From positions 4,490,683 to 4,554,682 of the forward strand of contig OZ220717.1 in the NCBI GenBank assembly GCA_965116625.1: a stretch of 64,000 bases of DNA. Direction: 5' to 3'. Under the pieces are notes generated by a model. It searched no databases. It saw only the letters and a list, made by a program, of their open reading frames with translations, and was not told the DNA's origin. Below are positions 50,300-59,507 of this stretch, in pieces. How positions within the stretch are numbered: position 1 is the stretch's first letter; every line of letters starts with the position of its first letter. The position numbers and the translations under genes were made by a program. This stretch comes from VXNE01 sp965116625. GTDB lineage: Bacteria; Pseudomonadota; Gammaproteobacteria; Pseudomonadales; Azotimanducaceae.

Positions 50300-52942
50300 C
50301 TATTGGTTATAGCTGAACTGCAACCCGAGTGTCCGCGGCGGGTTGAAGCCATTGTAGCCGCTGCTGCCGAGCGTAAAGGGGGCGATCGCATCGGTGACAT
50401 TCTGCGCAAAGACGCCAACCTCATAGTTGTCGCGGGCGAGCAACAGCTTCAGATTCAGGAACCGGTTGGTTGGCGTCGGCCGCTCGTTGTTTTCGCTCCT
50501 GAACAACTTCTTGCCCCGGTAGTAGAAATCGCCACGCAGCGTGGCGTCGAAGCCGGCGAGCTCGAAGCCATACATCAACGAGGCGAAATAGGAGTGTACC
50601 GGCGTATAGCTAATGCGGTTGCCCGCGTCGATGTTGACGCGTACCCCCGCACCCGCTATCTCCCCGCCCGACTGCTGCGTCTGGGTTTCCGCATCGGGGA
50701 CATACGCGCCGCCCGCGTGCAAGCGCAACGAGTCGGTCAGTTTGCCCCGCAGCTCAAATTCAAAGCCTCGGGATGCGGCTTTGCCGATGTTGGCATTGAC
50801 GTCCGGGTTGTACGGTGTGGTGAGCAATGGGTTATCGGGGTCCGGCAGAGCCGGGAAATTGGTGCCGGTGCGGACCACGGCATTGTTGATCGCCGTGTCA
50901 TACGCGCTCGCGATGACGTCGAGACGTCCATCCAGGACCGTCGCCTTGACCCCCAGCTCCCAGGACTCTATATCGTCGCCTTCGAAGTTCAGCAGTTGGC
51001 TGGCGGCTTCTGCTAACTCAGCGGCGCCAGCGACGCCCCGCGCGACGGCATCCTCATAGTCCTCCAGGCGGGACACGAGCCTTGTGTTAATGCCTCCAGC
51101 GCGGAACGCCTGCGCATATGTGAGGTAGACCATCGTATTGTCTTCGGGCCGCCAGCTAAGGGTGACCTTCGGCGCCGCTTTCTCTTGCGTCGCCGGCTCG
51201 GCGCGCGGGTTCGTCTCGCTCTGCGGCACCCACATGCCTCCCGGGCCTCTCAACAACTCCACCGTACTCTCGGCGTAGCGCACTCCGGCCAGGATATGGA
51301 ACTGATCGCTGATGCGATAGCCCACCTCGCCGAAGATGGCCTCCGAATCCCGGTCTGTATAGCTGGCGCCGCCCCTGCGCCCCACACCTTGCAAGAGATT
51401 GTGGACTTGCCGCATCTGCTCGAGCGTCATCACGTCGGGGTTGAACGTGAAGCCTCCGGTGCAGACCACTGGATCCCCACTCTCCGTATACGCAGGGACA
51501 CCAGTGGCAGTGTTCGCGTAGGCGGTTCCACTTGCCTCCCCCATCGAGCCGCAAGGCTCCCAAAGCCTTGGATCAGCATCGAGGTCGATGCGCTGGATGT
51601 AGACACCGACGCTCCAGTCCAACCGGCTGTCCGTGTTGGAGACGAGGCGCGCCTCCGTGGCCCAGCGTTCATTGAGACTCGAGTGAGACCGGACGCTGCT
51701 ACGGCCCCAGAAGCCACCGGTCCCGCAACCTACTAGTGCACAGGCAGCATCGGTTCGTATGTCCCAAAGCCCCCCGTCGATAGTCCCGAAGGCGCCGCCG
51801 ACGCTCTGCTCCTCCGCAAAGGTGATGTCGTGCTCATAAAACCCCGAAGCCGCCATCAGGTCTGCCCACGGCAGCTCCCAGTCGGCGCTGAAGTTGATGA
51901 TCGACGTCTCGGAGATTCCGCCGTCTTTTAGTTGCGGCGAGGCCATGTGCGTCACGTAGACGTGGGACGGGCCGTCTTTGTATCTCTGGGTCTCCCCGTC
52001 GAAGGTGCCGTTCTCCCCGGTCTCGCAACCCCCTATGATGGGATATTGCGGTACTTGAGGGAGTGCATCGCCCCGAGGGAAATTGCCGCCTGCGGGCCGT
52101 TCCTCGGAGAAGCAGTGAAAGGCAATCCCGGGGCCGCCGATATCGCTTTCGACATAGTAGTACGTCGCGTTGAGCGTGAGCGTGTCGGAGGGATAGAAGG
52201 CGAGTTGGGCCCGTACTCCCCTCTCGTCGATCCCATCGACATCCTCGAGGATTTCGGGCCCCACCTTGTCGAGGATACCGGCCTTATTGCGCGCATAGGG
52301 GGTTATGCGCGCCGCCAGACGCTCCCCGAGCGGGATATTGATCATGGAGTCGATGCGCAACCCCACGTCACTGGAGTGCGCCGGGTCCGAAATCCTCGCC
52401 GTGAACCCCCAGTCGAAGCCCGCCGGATTGGGCTTCTTGGTGATGTAGCGGATCGCTCCCGCCATGCTGCCTTCGCCGTAGAGCGTGCCCTGCGGCCCCT
52501 TGAGCACCTCGATGCGCTCCAGGTCGAAATTCGGAAGCCGCGGCTGCCGGGTGCTCGTGCCCGTGACGGGTACGTTGTCCACGTAAATCGACACCGGCGA
52601 CGTCGGGGCCCGGAACTGGGCGATCCCGCGCGCCACAACCCTGTGCCAGGTGTTCGTGGCATTGCCGTAGTTCAATCCGGGGATCGCCAGAAACAGGCTT
52701 GTGATGTCCTCGACGCCCCGTTGCTCGAGGTCGATGTCCGTCAACGCCGAGATGGTGACCGGCGTGTCCATCAGGTTCGTGTCGCGGTACGTGGCGGTGA
52801 CCACGATCTCCTCGACCAATGAACCGTCTTCTGCTGCTTCGTCCTCGTCGTCCTGGGCCGACGCCGGCAAGCAGAAAGTCATGCCGAACGCGGCCAGTGC
52901 CGCAATGCTGAGCTGTCGCCAGCTCGTGGAATTGGTAGCCAT
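50300..52942 (-). CDS. TonB-dependent outer-membrane receptor
   Basis: 880 residues, ATG 52942 behind GGGGGGAA. Signal peptide ending LPASAQDDED, TonB box LVEEIVVTATYRDTNLMD, plug with DITSLFLAIPGLNYGNATNT, VSIYVDNVPVTGT and IEVLKGPQGTLYGEGSMAGA, and a long barrel ending TLGLQFSYNQ. It is the environmental class with an extended acidic region after the signal. It lies between a DUF3604 gene (downstream) and divergent CoA-transferase genes. The ligand is unknown. Nine Gs in its upstream gap may affect expression. Confidence 0.9.
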   Translation of the reverse strand: MATNSTSWRQLSIAALAAFGMTFCLPASAQDDEDEAAEDGSLVEEIVVTATYRDTNLMDTPVTISALTDIDLEQRGVEDITSLFLAIPGLNYGNATNTWHRVVARGIAQFRAPTSPVSIYVDNVPVTGTSTRQPRLPNFDLERIEVLKGPQGTLYGEGSMAGAIRYITKKPNPAGFDWGFTARISDPAHSSDVGLRIDSMINIPLGERLAARITPYARNKAGILDKVGPEILEDVDGIDERGVRAQLAFYPSDTLTLNATYYYVESDIGGPGIAFHCFSEERPAGGNFPRGDALPQVPQYPIIGGCETGENGTFDGETQRYKDGPSHVYVTHMASPQLKDGGISETSIINFSADWELPWADLMAASGFYEHDITFAEEQSVGGAFGTIDGGLWDIRTDAACALVGCGTGGFWGRSSVRSHSSLNERWATEARLVSNTDSRLDWSVGVYIQRIDLDADPRLWEPCGSMGEASGTAYANTATGVPAYTESGDPVVCTGGFTFNPDVMTLEQMRQVHNLLQGVGRRGGASYTDRDSEAIFGEVGYRISDQFHILAGVRYAESTVELLRGPGGMWVPQSETNPRAEPATQEKAAPKVTLSWRPEDNTMVYLTYAQAFRAGGINTRLVSRLEDYEDAVARGVAGAAELAEAASQLLNFEGDDIESWELGVKATVLDGRLDVIASAYDTAINNAVVRTGTNFPALPDPDNPLLTTPYNPDVNANIGKAASRGFEFELRGKLTDSLRLHAGGAYVPDAETQTQQSGGEIAGAGVRVNIDAGNRISYTPVHSYFASLMYGFELAGFDATLRGDFYYRGKKLFRSENNERPTPTNRFLNLKLLLARDNYEVGVFAQNVTDAIAPFTLGSSGYNGFNPPRTLGLQFSYNQ

Positions 52943-52992
52943 TCATTCCCCCCTTTCGGTTCCAGATAAAGGACCGACGACATTGCATCCCT

Positions 52993-53001
52993 GGGGGGGG
53001 G
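52993..53001 (+). repeat. G9 homopolymer followed by GT/TTG-rich repeat
   Basis: Nine consecutive G residues, then GTGGTGTGTGTGTTGTTGTT, 50-80 bp from the TonB receptor start and about 190 bp before the CoA-transferase gene. Long mononucleotide and dinucleotide runs in a promoter gap are candidates for slipped-strand length changes. No other such tract of this length was seen in the intergenic sequence. Confidence 0.6.
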
Positions 53002-53201
53002 TGGTGTGTGTGTTGTTGTTACACCCCTCGCCGGCCAGCGATGCTGCGCCGACGGTGCCCTCTATTGTAACTACACAGTCGTAAATACACCAACAGCGGC
53101 ACACTGTCCGACTCGTGCCGTTTCTGTTGTCAACCGCCAGCGCGAGCGATTTAGAATGTCTGCAGTGCGAGCAGGATTTGCTCGTTTAAAGGGCGGGGGA
53201 A

Positions 53202-53885
53202 ATGAAGAACAAGGTCTTGCCGAGTTTCGAGGCGGCGGTGGCGGACGTCCCGGACGGATCCACGATCATGGTCCCGGGGTTCGGCACACCCGGGACGCCG
53301 AGAAACCTCATGTCGGCGCTGGTCGATCAGGGGGCGACGAACCTGGCCACCATCTCCAACAGCGTCAACCGTGACATCGCCGTCCTGGTTGAGGCCGGCC
53401 GCATCCGCAAGGTGTTCTGCGCCTTTACCGCGCCGACGCACCCGTCGCGGGAGACGCCGTTTGTCCGCATGTACAACAACGACGAGATAGACGCGGAGCT
53501 GGTGCCGCAGGGCACGCTGGCCGAGCGCATACGCGCGGCGGGGGCCGGCATCGGCGCGTTCTATACGCCCACCAGCGTGGGAACCGAGCTGGCCGAGGAC
53601 AAGGAACACCGCGAGATCAACGGCCGCATGCACGTGCTGGAATACGCGTTGCCGGCGGACTACGCCTTCATTCGCGCCTGGCGCGCCGACACGTTCGGCA
53701 ATCTGCAATTCCGCTACGCGCAGCGCAACTTCAATCCGATCATGGCGATGGCGGGCAAGGTGACCGTCGTCGAAGTGGAGCATGAGATCGTCGAGGTCGG
53801 GGGGATCGACCCGGATTGCGTCCACGTGCCGGGCGTCTACGTCGACCGCATCGTGAAGATTCCCCCCGACGGAATCTTCGACTAG
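53202..53885 (+). CDS. CoA-transferase subunit A (3-oxoacid / acetoacetate type)
   Basis: 227 residues of the family I CoA-transferase alpha subunit: VADVPDGSTIMVPGFGTPG (glycine-rich CoA loop), RNLMSALVDQGATNLATISN, LVPQGTLAERIRAAGAGIGA, FIRAWRADTFGNLQFRYAQR. GGGGGA precedes the ATG. It works as a heterodimer with the subunit encoded 28 bp downstream to move CoA between acyl carboxylates. The exact acyl pair (3-oxoadipate, acetoacetate, other) is not clear. Confidence 0.88.
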   Translation: MKNKVLPSFEAAVADVPDGSTIMVPGFGTPGTPRNLMSALVDQGATNLATISNSVNRDIAVLVEAGRIRKVFCAFTAPTHPSRETPFVRMYNNDEIDAELVPQGTLAERIRAAGAGIGAFYTPTSVGTELAEDKEHREINGRMHVLEYALPADYAFIRAWRADTFGNLQFRYAQRNFNPIMAMAGKVTVVEVEHEIVEVGGIDPDCVHVPGVYVDRIVKIPPDGIFD

Positions 53886-53913
53886 GAGGGAATCGTGACC
53901 GAGGAGAGCCGTC

Positions 53914-54588
53914 ATGGCGGATAAACCGAGACTGTCGCGCCAAGCCATGTGCGATCGCATCGCGATGGAATTCCAGGACGGTTGGGTGGTCAACCTGGGC
54001 GTCGGTATTCCGACGTTGTGTTCGAACTACGTCGACCCGTCCAGGGACATCATCTACCACTCCGAAAACGGTGTCATCGGATACGGGCCTCTCGCCCCCG
54101 AGGGCGAAGAGATCCCGCACCTGGTGAACGCCGGCGCGCAGAAGGTAACCGCCGCCCCGGGCATGGCGATCGTGCATCACGCGGATTCGTTCGCGCTGAT
54201 TCGCGGCGGCATGATCGATGCCACGGTCATGGGCGCCTACGAGGTCTCGGAGAACGGCGACTTCGCCAACTGGCGCTTTCCCGAACGCAAGGGCGGAGGG
54301 ATCGGCGGCGCGATGGATCTCGCGGCCTGCGCCAAGCGGGTGTTCATCGCGCTGGTGCACAACACGCGCGACGGCAAGCCGAAGCTGCTGCACCGCTGTC
54401 AGTTGCCCATCACCGCCCCGGGGGTGGTGACGATGGTGGTGACGGACCTTGGGTTGTTCGACGTGACGCCGGACGGGTTCCAGGTGCGCGAACTCGCTCC
54501 GGGCTGGACGCCCGAGGAAGTGCAGAACCACACCGAGGCGGAGCTGGCGGTTCCCGATACTATCCCCGAGTTTCGGTTGCGGGACTAG
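53914..54588 (+). CDS. CoA-transferase subunit B (3-oxoacid type)
   Basis: 224 residues, the beta subunit partner: WVVNLGVGIPTLCSNYVDPS, the catalytic Glu motif IYHSENGVIGYGP, FALIRGGMIDATVMGAYEVS and TDLGLFDVTPDGFQVREL. The Glu in SENG forms the glutamyl-CoA thioester in family I enzymes. It starts 28 bp after subunit A; a small membrane-protein gene follows at about 70 bp. Confidence 0.9.
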   Translation: MADKPRLSRQAMCDRIAMEFQDGWVVNLGVGIPTLCSNYVDPSRDIIYHSENGVIGYGPLAPEGEEIPHLVNAGAQKVTAAPGMAIVHHADSFALIRGGMIDATVMGAYEVSENGDFANWRFPERKGGGIGGAMDLAACAKRVFIALVHNTRDGKPKLLHRCQLPITAPGVVTMVVTDLGLFDVTPDGFQVRELAPGWTPEEVQNHTEAELAVPDTIPEFRLRD

Positions 54589-54660
54589 TCGGGAACTCCA
54601 TGAGTGAAGGTAGCCAACGCGACGAGGTCGATGTGGCCAAGTGTTTTCTCAAGGCTACGG

Positions 54661-55053
54661 ATGGTCGCGATGGCAGATAGGGACATGAATTCACAACGAT
54701 CATCGTCTTCATCCCGGCGCTCGGGCGGAACGTCGGACTTCGTGATTCCAATGATCGTCGTGGCGCACCCGCCGGTCATCCTCGCGATCTGGCTAGCTGC
54801 AGAGGCCGAGACCTCGGGCGAATCCCTCTTGGGAGGGGCCATTCTGGTCCTGGTTGTCGCTGTCGTTACCAAGTACCTCCTACCCCTCTACCTGCTGGCG
54901 GGAATAGTCTTCGGCCTGTTCAGGAGGCGGGAATATCCCCGTGAGCGCAAGGCGATTTTCACAGGGCTGGGAGTTGGGGTAGTTGGATGGTTTGGCATCC
55001 TCAGCACCACCATACCGTTTGAGGTTCTTATGGAGATCCTTCTAATCCAGTAG
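54661..55053 (+). CDS. Small hypothetical membrane protein
   Basis: 130 residues from ATG 54661 (54670 is close and equally possible; the frame opens at 54604). A hydrophilic Ser-rich N-terminus is followed by about three or four membrane segments: VIPMIVVAHPPVILAIWLAA, LLGGAILVLVVAVVTKYLLP, LYLLAGIVFGLF and TGLGVGVVGWFGIL. No family is recognised. Placement after the CoA-transferase genes may be incidental. Confidence 0.6.
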   Translation: MVAMADRDMNSQRSSSSSRRSGGTSDFVIPMIVVAHPPVILAIWLAAEAETSGESLLGGAILVLVVAVVTKYLLPLYLLAGIVFGLFRRREYPRERKAIFTGLGVGVVGWFGILSTTIPFEVLMEILLIQ

Positions 55054-55220
55054 AAGAACTCCTTCGCCCGCAACGACTCCATAGAGAAACGACCATGGCA
55101 ATCAGTTCCGCCATCCGGTCTTGGAGCCTGGTAACAGTATCCGGCACAATCGGCATGTGGTCCGGCCACCCGAGTTCGGGCTTAGCCAGGGGTTTGATTC
55201 TGCATCAGGGAGAATAGGGA

Positions 55221-56315
55221 ATGCGGGCGACTACGGTGTGTCGAATGGCGAGTCTGCTGCTGGCGGGGCTGGTCGGATTCGGGACCGCCAATTCGGCGGC
55301 AGAATCCGTGACGGTGGTCTCGTGGGGCGGGTCGTACGCCGATGCATGCGAGGAGGCTTATCTCAAGCCCTTTGCCGCGGAAACCGGTATCGACGTCCTC
55401 CTCGACGACTACAACGGCGGCCTTTCGCAGGTACGCTCGCAGGTGGAGGCGGGACGCGTCTACTGGGACATCGTCGACATCCAGTTCCCCGACCTGGTCC
55501 GGGGTTGCGACGAAGGGCTTTTCGAGATTCTCGACACTTCGCTGCTGGCACCAGGGGCGGACGGTTCGGCGCCGGAGGACGACTTCTATCCCGACCTGAT
55601 CAGCGAGTGCGGTATCGCCATGCTGTTCTTCTCGACGGTCGTCGCCTACAACCATGAACGGACAACGGGCGTGGTTCCCCGCACCATCCAGGATTTCTTC
55701 GACCTGGAGCGGTTCCCCGGAAGGCGCGGCATGCGCCGTGTGCCGGTGGCGAATCTCGAGTTCGCGCTCATGGCAGACGGCGTCCCCGCCTCGGAGGTCT
55801 ATGCCGCACTCGATACCCGGGAAGGCATCGACCGGGCGTTCCGGAAACTCGACACCATCAAGGAGCAATTGGTGTGGTGGGATGCGGGCGCGCAACCGCC
55901 GCAGATGCTCGCCGATGGCGAAGTGGTCATGACCACCGCCTACAACGGTCGGATCTTCAACGCCCAGGTGCTTGAGAATCAGCCGTTCACCATCGTCTGG
56001 CATGGGCAGGTTCTCGAGATCAGCAACCTCGCCATCCTGTCCGGGTCCCCCAACCTGGCGGCGGCACGTCAACTGATCACATACGCCTCCCGGCCCAGTT
56101 CAATGGCCGGGGTCAGCCGCTATATCGCCTACAGCCCCTCGCGCCGCTCCGCGGAGGGATTGGTCTCCCACCACCTTGGCACGGGCGTGCCGATGGCCAG
56201 TCACATGCCCAACGCACCGGAGAATACGAAGCTGGCGCTGCGCAGCGATTGGGTGTGGTGGTCCGACAATGGGGACGACATGAACGAGCGCTTCAGTTCC
56301 TGGCTTTTGCGCTGA
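55221..56315 (+). CDS. Periplasmic solute-binding protein of a polyamine-type ABC transporter (orphan)
   Basis: 364 residues. Signal peptide (MASLLLAGLVGFGTANSAAE), then a PotD-like extracellular solute-binding protein: TVVSWGGSYADACEEAYLKP, TGIDVLLDDYNGGLSQVRSQ, ADGEVVMTTAYNGRIFNAQV and VLEISNLAILSGSPN. This group binds spermidine, putrescine or similar cations. No permease or ATPase gene lies near, so it would need partners elsewhere. It is convergent with a DUF3604 gene. Confidence 0.88.
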   Translation: MRATTVCRMASLLLAGLVGFGTANSAAESVTVVSWGGSYADACEEAYLKPFAAETGIDVLLDDYNGGLSQVRSQVEAGRVYWDIVDIQFPDLVRGCDEGLFEILDTSLLAPGADGSAPEDDFYPDLISECGIAMLFFSTVVAYNHERTTGVVPRTIQDFFDLERFPGRRGMRRVPVANLEFALMADGVPASEVYAALDTREGIDRAFRKLDTIKEQLVWWDAGAQPPQMLADGEVVMTTAYNGRIFNAQVLENQPFTIVWHGQVLEISNLAILSGSPNLAAARQLITYASRPSSMAGVSRYIAYSPSRRSAEGLVSHHLGTGVPMASHMPNAPENTKLALRSDWVWWSDNGDDMNERFSSWLLR

Positions 56316-56339
56316 CTACCCACCCGACGCCAGTTTCGT

Positions 56340-58121
56340 CTACGGCGCCCTCTGGGGCAAGACCCAAATCGGCGACGTCCAGGCTCGCTCCTGCAGCGCA
56401 GGCTCTTTCTCCGCGCGCAACGGCAGGCCAAGCCGAATCGCATCCCACGTCGACCACCGGCAGGTCGGGTTCTCGATCGCGCGCACGTAATAGAAGGCGC
56501 GCTCGTCGGGGTCGAAGTCCGGATCCTCCCACGCGGCCTTCAATTCAACGTCTCCCTTGTCGAAGTCGAACTCGCAGGTCGCGAGGTCCACGCTGGCCCC
56601 GTTGTCGGGACAGCGGTGGCCGTCGGGGCTCGGTTCGAGGCCGTCCGAGCACGCAACGTCATAGACCCGCTCCCGCCGCGTGCCGTCTTCGAGCCAGCCT
56701 TTGACGATCTGCAGGCGCTGCAGCCACGCGCTCGAGGGGTCCCGCAACGCCCAGGCGAAAAAGCGCGGCGCACCGTCCGGGCGCGCCTCGAGGTCGCCGC
56801 CCATCGGGACCCCGGTGGCATACAGCCGGCTTGCGTCGGCCGCGTCGAGATCGTAGCCGGCGAAGAACTTCACCCGGATCCGCGGGCCGCTGGTGGCGAA
56901 TGTCTCCTTGCGCCGCAACGCCGCATAGATCGCTTCGCGCGTGTTGGCCTCGGCCCAGACCGCCGCCAGTCCCGACGCGCTCCAGTCGAATCCGGTGGTG
57001 GTGGAACCAGGCCGTCGGTTGTTTTCAGGATTCTCCTCGTCGAGTATCGCCAGACGCCACTCGGGACGCCCATCGACAATGCCAATCTTGCCGTGATAGG
57101 TGGGTTCCTCGTATGACCCGCCCGTGTTGTGGGTATCGCTGGAGCCTATGAATCCGAACCGGTACGGGTTGAAACCCTGGCTGTACTGCAGCTCGAGCCC
57201 CATCAGCAACGCTTCGCGCACGTACGAGCCCTTGATCTCTTCGACGCTCCTGTCGCGCACCTCGAAGTTGGCCCACTCGTCGTTCGGCGACAGCAGCGGA
57301 TGCGTCTCGGACGTTCCCTTCACCTGGGTCATTTCCACGATCGGCTCGTTGCGCATGCGGACTTGCGCATAGGCCGCGTCCATCGGCTCTCCGGCGAACG
57401 TGGTGGTCAGGAAAAAGTTCCCTCGGCTCAGATTCGTGTTGTGGGGAATCGCCAGCGCCTCGATGCCTTGCGCCCGCAACCGATCCAGCCAGGCCCACAG
57501 GTCTTCCGGATTGAGGGAATCGTAGGCGCCAAAGGGCAACTCGGATACGCGCGAGCCCTTGAAGATCACGTTGCGGTGGATCATGCCGTCCGGCGCCGAG
57601 GTGTACTCGAAGCCGACGAAAGTCGTGAATTGACCCGGCGCATAGTGGCGTTCGGCCGCCTCGATGGTGCGTTGCCACGCGTCTCGGCGTATCGACTCGA
57701 CCGCGAGTTCAGGATCGATCTCGCCAGCGTTGAGGGCCCGCCCGAAGGCGTCGCCGTAAGCCTCTCTCACAAATTCGGGGGTGACCTCGCCGGGTGCCGT
57801 CTCGGCCGACGGGTCGGCCGATTCGCCAAGCGCCGTGACGTTACCCAGATACTCGGCGTGGTCGGTGACGGCCAGGAAGTCCAGCGGCGCGCCGCGCAGG
57901 CGGATGGTCTGACCGGCCGGATGCCGCAGCGGGGCGCCCTTCGCAAACGCGTAAGCCGCGTCCGGCCCCGTGCGTGCGCCGGAGTTGTAGGCGTCGGCCG
58001 AGTACTTCGTGTGCACGTGCAGGTCGCCGAAGTAGACGTTTCGGACCGGCGGTTCCGCGCCTGCCTGGAGGGTGAAAAACGAAGCTGCGAACGCCAATGT
58101 GCCGAGTGCTCTAGTACTCAT
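56340..58121 (-). CDS. DUF3604 exported protein, paralogue 2
   Basis: 593 residues from ATG 58121, preceded by GGGGGGAA. Signal peptide (LGTLAFAASFFTLQAGAEPP), then PHP-like VRNVYFGDLHVHTKYSADAY, FLAVTDHAEYLGNVTALGES, IPHNTNLSRGNFFLTTTFAG, FGFIGSSDTHNTGGSY and the same C-terminus (SPIWVLPQRAP) as paralogue 1 (48302-50137). The gene order DUF3604-HupE/UreJ-parvulin here recalls neighbourhoods in other marine proteobacteria. Metallohydrolase function is inferred from the PHP-like His residues. Confidence 0.85.
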   Translation of the reverse strand: MSTRALGTLAFAASFFTLQAGAEPPVRNVYFGDLHVHTKYSADAYNSGARTGPDAAYAFAKGAPLRHPAGQTIRLRGAPLDFLAVTDHAEYLGNVTALGESADPSAETAPGEVTPEFVREAYGDAFGRALNAGEIDPELAVESIRRDAWQRTIEAAERHYAPGQFTTFVGFEYTSAPDGMIHRNVIFKGSRVSELPFGAYDSLNPEDLWAWLDRLRAQGIEALAIPHNTNLSRGNFFLTTTFAGEPMDAAYAQVRMRNEPIVEMTQVKGTSETHPLLSPNDEWANFEVRDRSVEEIKGSYVREALLMGLELQYSQGFNPYRFGFIGSSDTHNTGGSYEEPTYHGKIGIVDGRPEWRLAILDEENPENNRRPGSTTTGFDWSASGLAAVWAEANTREAIYAALRRKETFATSGPRIRVKFFAGYDLDAADASRLYATGVPMGGDLEARPDGAPRFFAWALRDPSSAWLQRLQIVKGWLEDGTRRERVYDVACSDGLEPSPDGHRCPDNGASVDLATCEFDFDKGDVELKAAWEDPDFDPDERAFYYVRAIENPTCRWSTWDAIRLGLPLRAEKEPALQERAWTSPIWVLPQRAP

Positions 58122-58242
58122 TAGCCGGATTCCCCCCGTCTGCGTCAAGCCGTCGTACGCTTCCCATGACTCGCACGCATTATCAGCAGATTGCCGAATG
58201 GCAAGCAATCGGTCTCGAACGTGCCGTCGCGAGCGAACGGCG

Positions 58243-59220
58243 TCATGACAAGATCAGCACCGTGCGCGACACGAACCAATAGGACGCGATGCTGCCGATG
58301 CCGTAAAGCGGTGCGTTGACGAGCCATCCCGGGGGGGAGACCTTTGCAAGGCGCATACACGCAACCACCGTGAGCGCGGCGGCGACGACCATTAGCTGGC
58401 CGATCTCGACGCCCAGGTTGAAGAGGAATAGGGCCCAAAGCGCATTTGCCTTCGGCAGGCCAATGTCGGCAAGCGCGCCGGCAAAGCCGAAACCGTGCAG
58501 CAGTCCAAAGACGAACGCTACGATCCAGGTATGGCGGGCGGTGATGGTCGCCTCGGCACCACGCAGGCGTTCTACCGCCAGAAACAGGATCGACAATGCG
58601 ATCACGGCCTCCACGGGCGCTTGTGAGAGCCGCACGATCTCGAGAGCCGACAACCCGAGCGTAACGCTGTGTGCGATCGTGAACGCAGTGATCGCTTTGA
58701 TGAGCGGGCCCGGCTTAGAGATGAAGAACATCAACCCGATCACAAACAGAATGTGGTCGAAGCCGAACAGCAAATGTTCCACTCCGAGTGTCAGATAACC
58801 GGGCAAATTCGCGCGCCCCTTGGAGTCAACCGTGAAGTAGGGCGCCTCCGGCCGCAGCAAAGCCGAGACGGTCGTTTCGTCGAGTAGCGAAACGTTGACC
58901 AGCACATCGGTGAGCGTGCTCGACAGGCCCTCGATGCCGATCACGGATCCAACCAGGCCTGCTGGTCCGCAATCGGCTGTCCAGTGTTGAATCAACGCCG
59001 CATTGCGAACATCGTCGACGCTGCCGACCGCCAGCACGCAGTGCTCGGGCAGCACGGGCTCGAGTGGCAGGCGGCTACGCCCGAGCAACGGCTGCTTCCA
59101 CACCACCTCGAAGACGTTGGGGCTCGTTTCCGTGATCCCGAGGTAGGCCGGCCGGACCTCGTGGCCGGTTGCCGAGGCGGCGCAAAAGACGGCAGCCGCA
59201 AGCAGCCACCCAGCCCGCAT
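58243..59220 (-). CDS. HupE/UreJ-family membrane protein
   Basis: 325 residues. Signal peptide (WLLAAAVFCAASATGHEVRP), a periplasmic domain of about 130 residues, then the HupE/UreJ membrane core: LTLGVEHLLFGFDHILFVIG, TAFTIAHSVTLGLSALE, FGLLHGFGFAGALADIGL and LFNLGVEIGQL. The His-rich helices HLLFGFDH and HGFGF are the nickel/metal-binding signature of these secondary metal transporters. No hydrogenase or urease genes are present. It is encoded between a parvulin and a DUF3604 gene, so a role in metal supply or secretion of the DUF3604 protein is possible. Confidence 0.85.
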   Translation of the reverse strand: MRAGWLLAAAVFCAASATGHEVRPAYLGITETSPNVFEVVWKQPLLGRSRLPLEPVLPEHCVLAVGSVDDVRNAALIQHWTADCGPAGLVGSVIGIEGLSSTLTDVLVNVSLLDETTVSALLRPEAPYFTVDSKGRANLPGYLTLGVEHLLFGFDHILFVIGLMFFISKPGPLIKAITAFTIAHSVTLGLSALEIVRLSQAPVEAVIALSILFLAVERLRGAEATITARHTWIVAFVFGLLHGFGFAGALADIGLPKANALWALFLFNLGVEIGQLMVVAAALTVVACMRLAKVSPPGWLVNAPLYGIGSIASYWFVSRTVLILS

Positions 59221-59333
59221 ATTGCACCAAGCCGCTTGTCGAAATACTAAATGTCCTCTAGTCTCAATAGGTTATTACCACTATTCGGACGTCTTTCCGG
59301 GAACAAACTGCGCTGGCCGCGCCCTCGCTGGTC

Positions 59334-59461
59334 TTTTTTCCGCGTGCGGGCACATGCTCGCTGCACCATAAGCAGTGGCTATGCTTCCGGTTCTTTTCTT
59401 GCGAGGGGTTCCCCCTCGCGCTCCCCGGCTGAGGGCTCCGAGCACCCGCACGCGAAAAAAA
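59334..59461. repeat. Long inverted repeat with internal hairpin (MITE- or terminator-like)
   Basis: Left arm TTTTTTCCGCGTGCGGG... (59334-59360) and right arm CGAGCACCCGCACGCG plus an A-tract (59439-59461) are largely complementary over 20 bases. Inside lies a second hairpin GCGAGGGG-GTT-CCCCTCGC-like stem (59401-59419). The T/A tracts at the outer ends would make the whole structure a bidirectional terminator or a small inverted-repeat element. Confidence 0.6.
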
Positions 59462-59507
59462 TCCTGCGCGATCATCGCGGCCCTTGATGCAACATGCGGG
59501 CTCGCCC

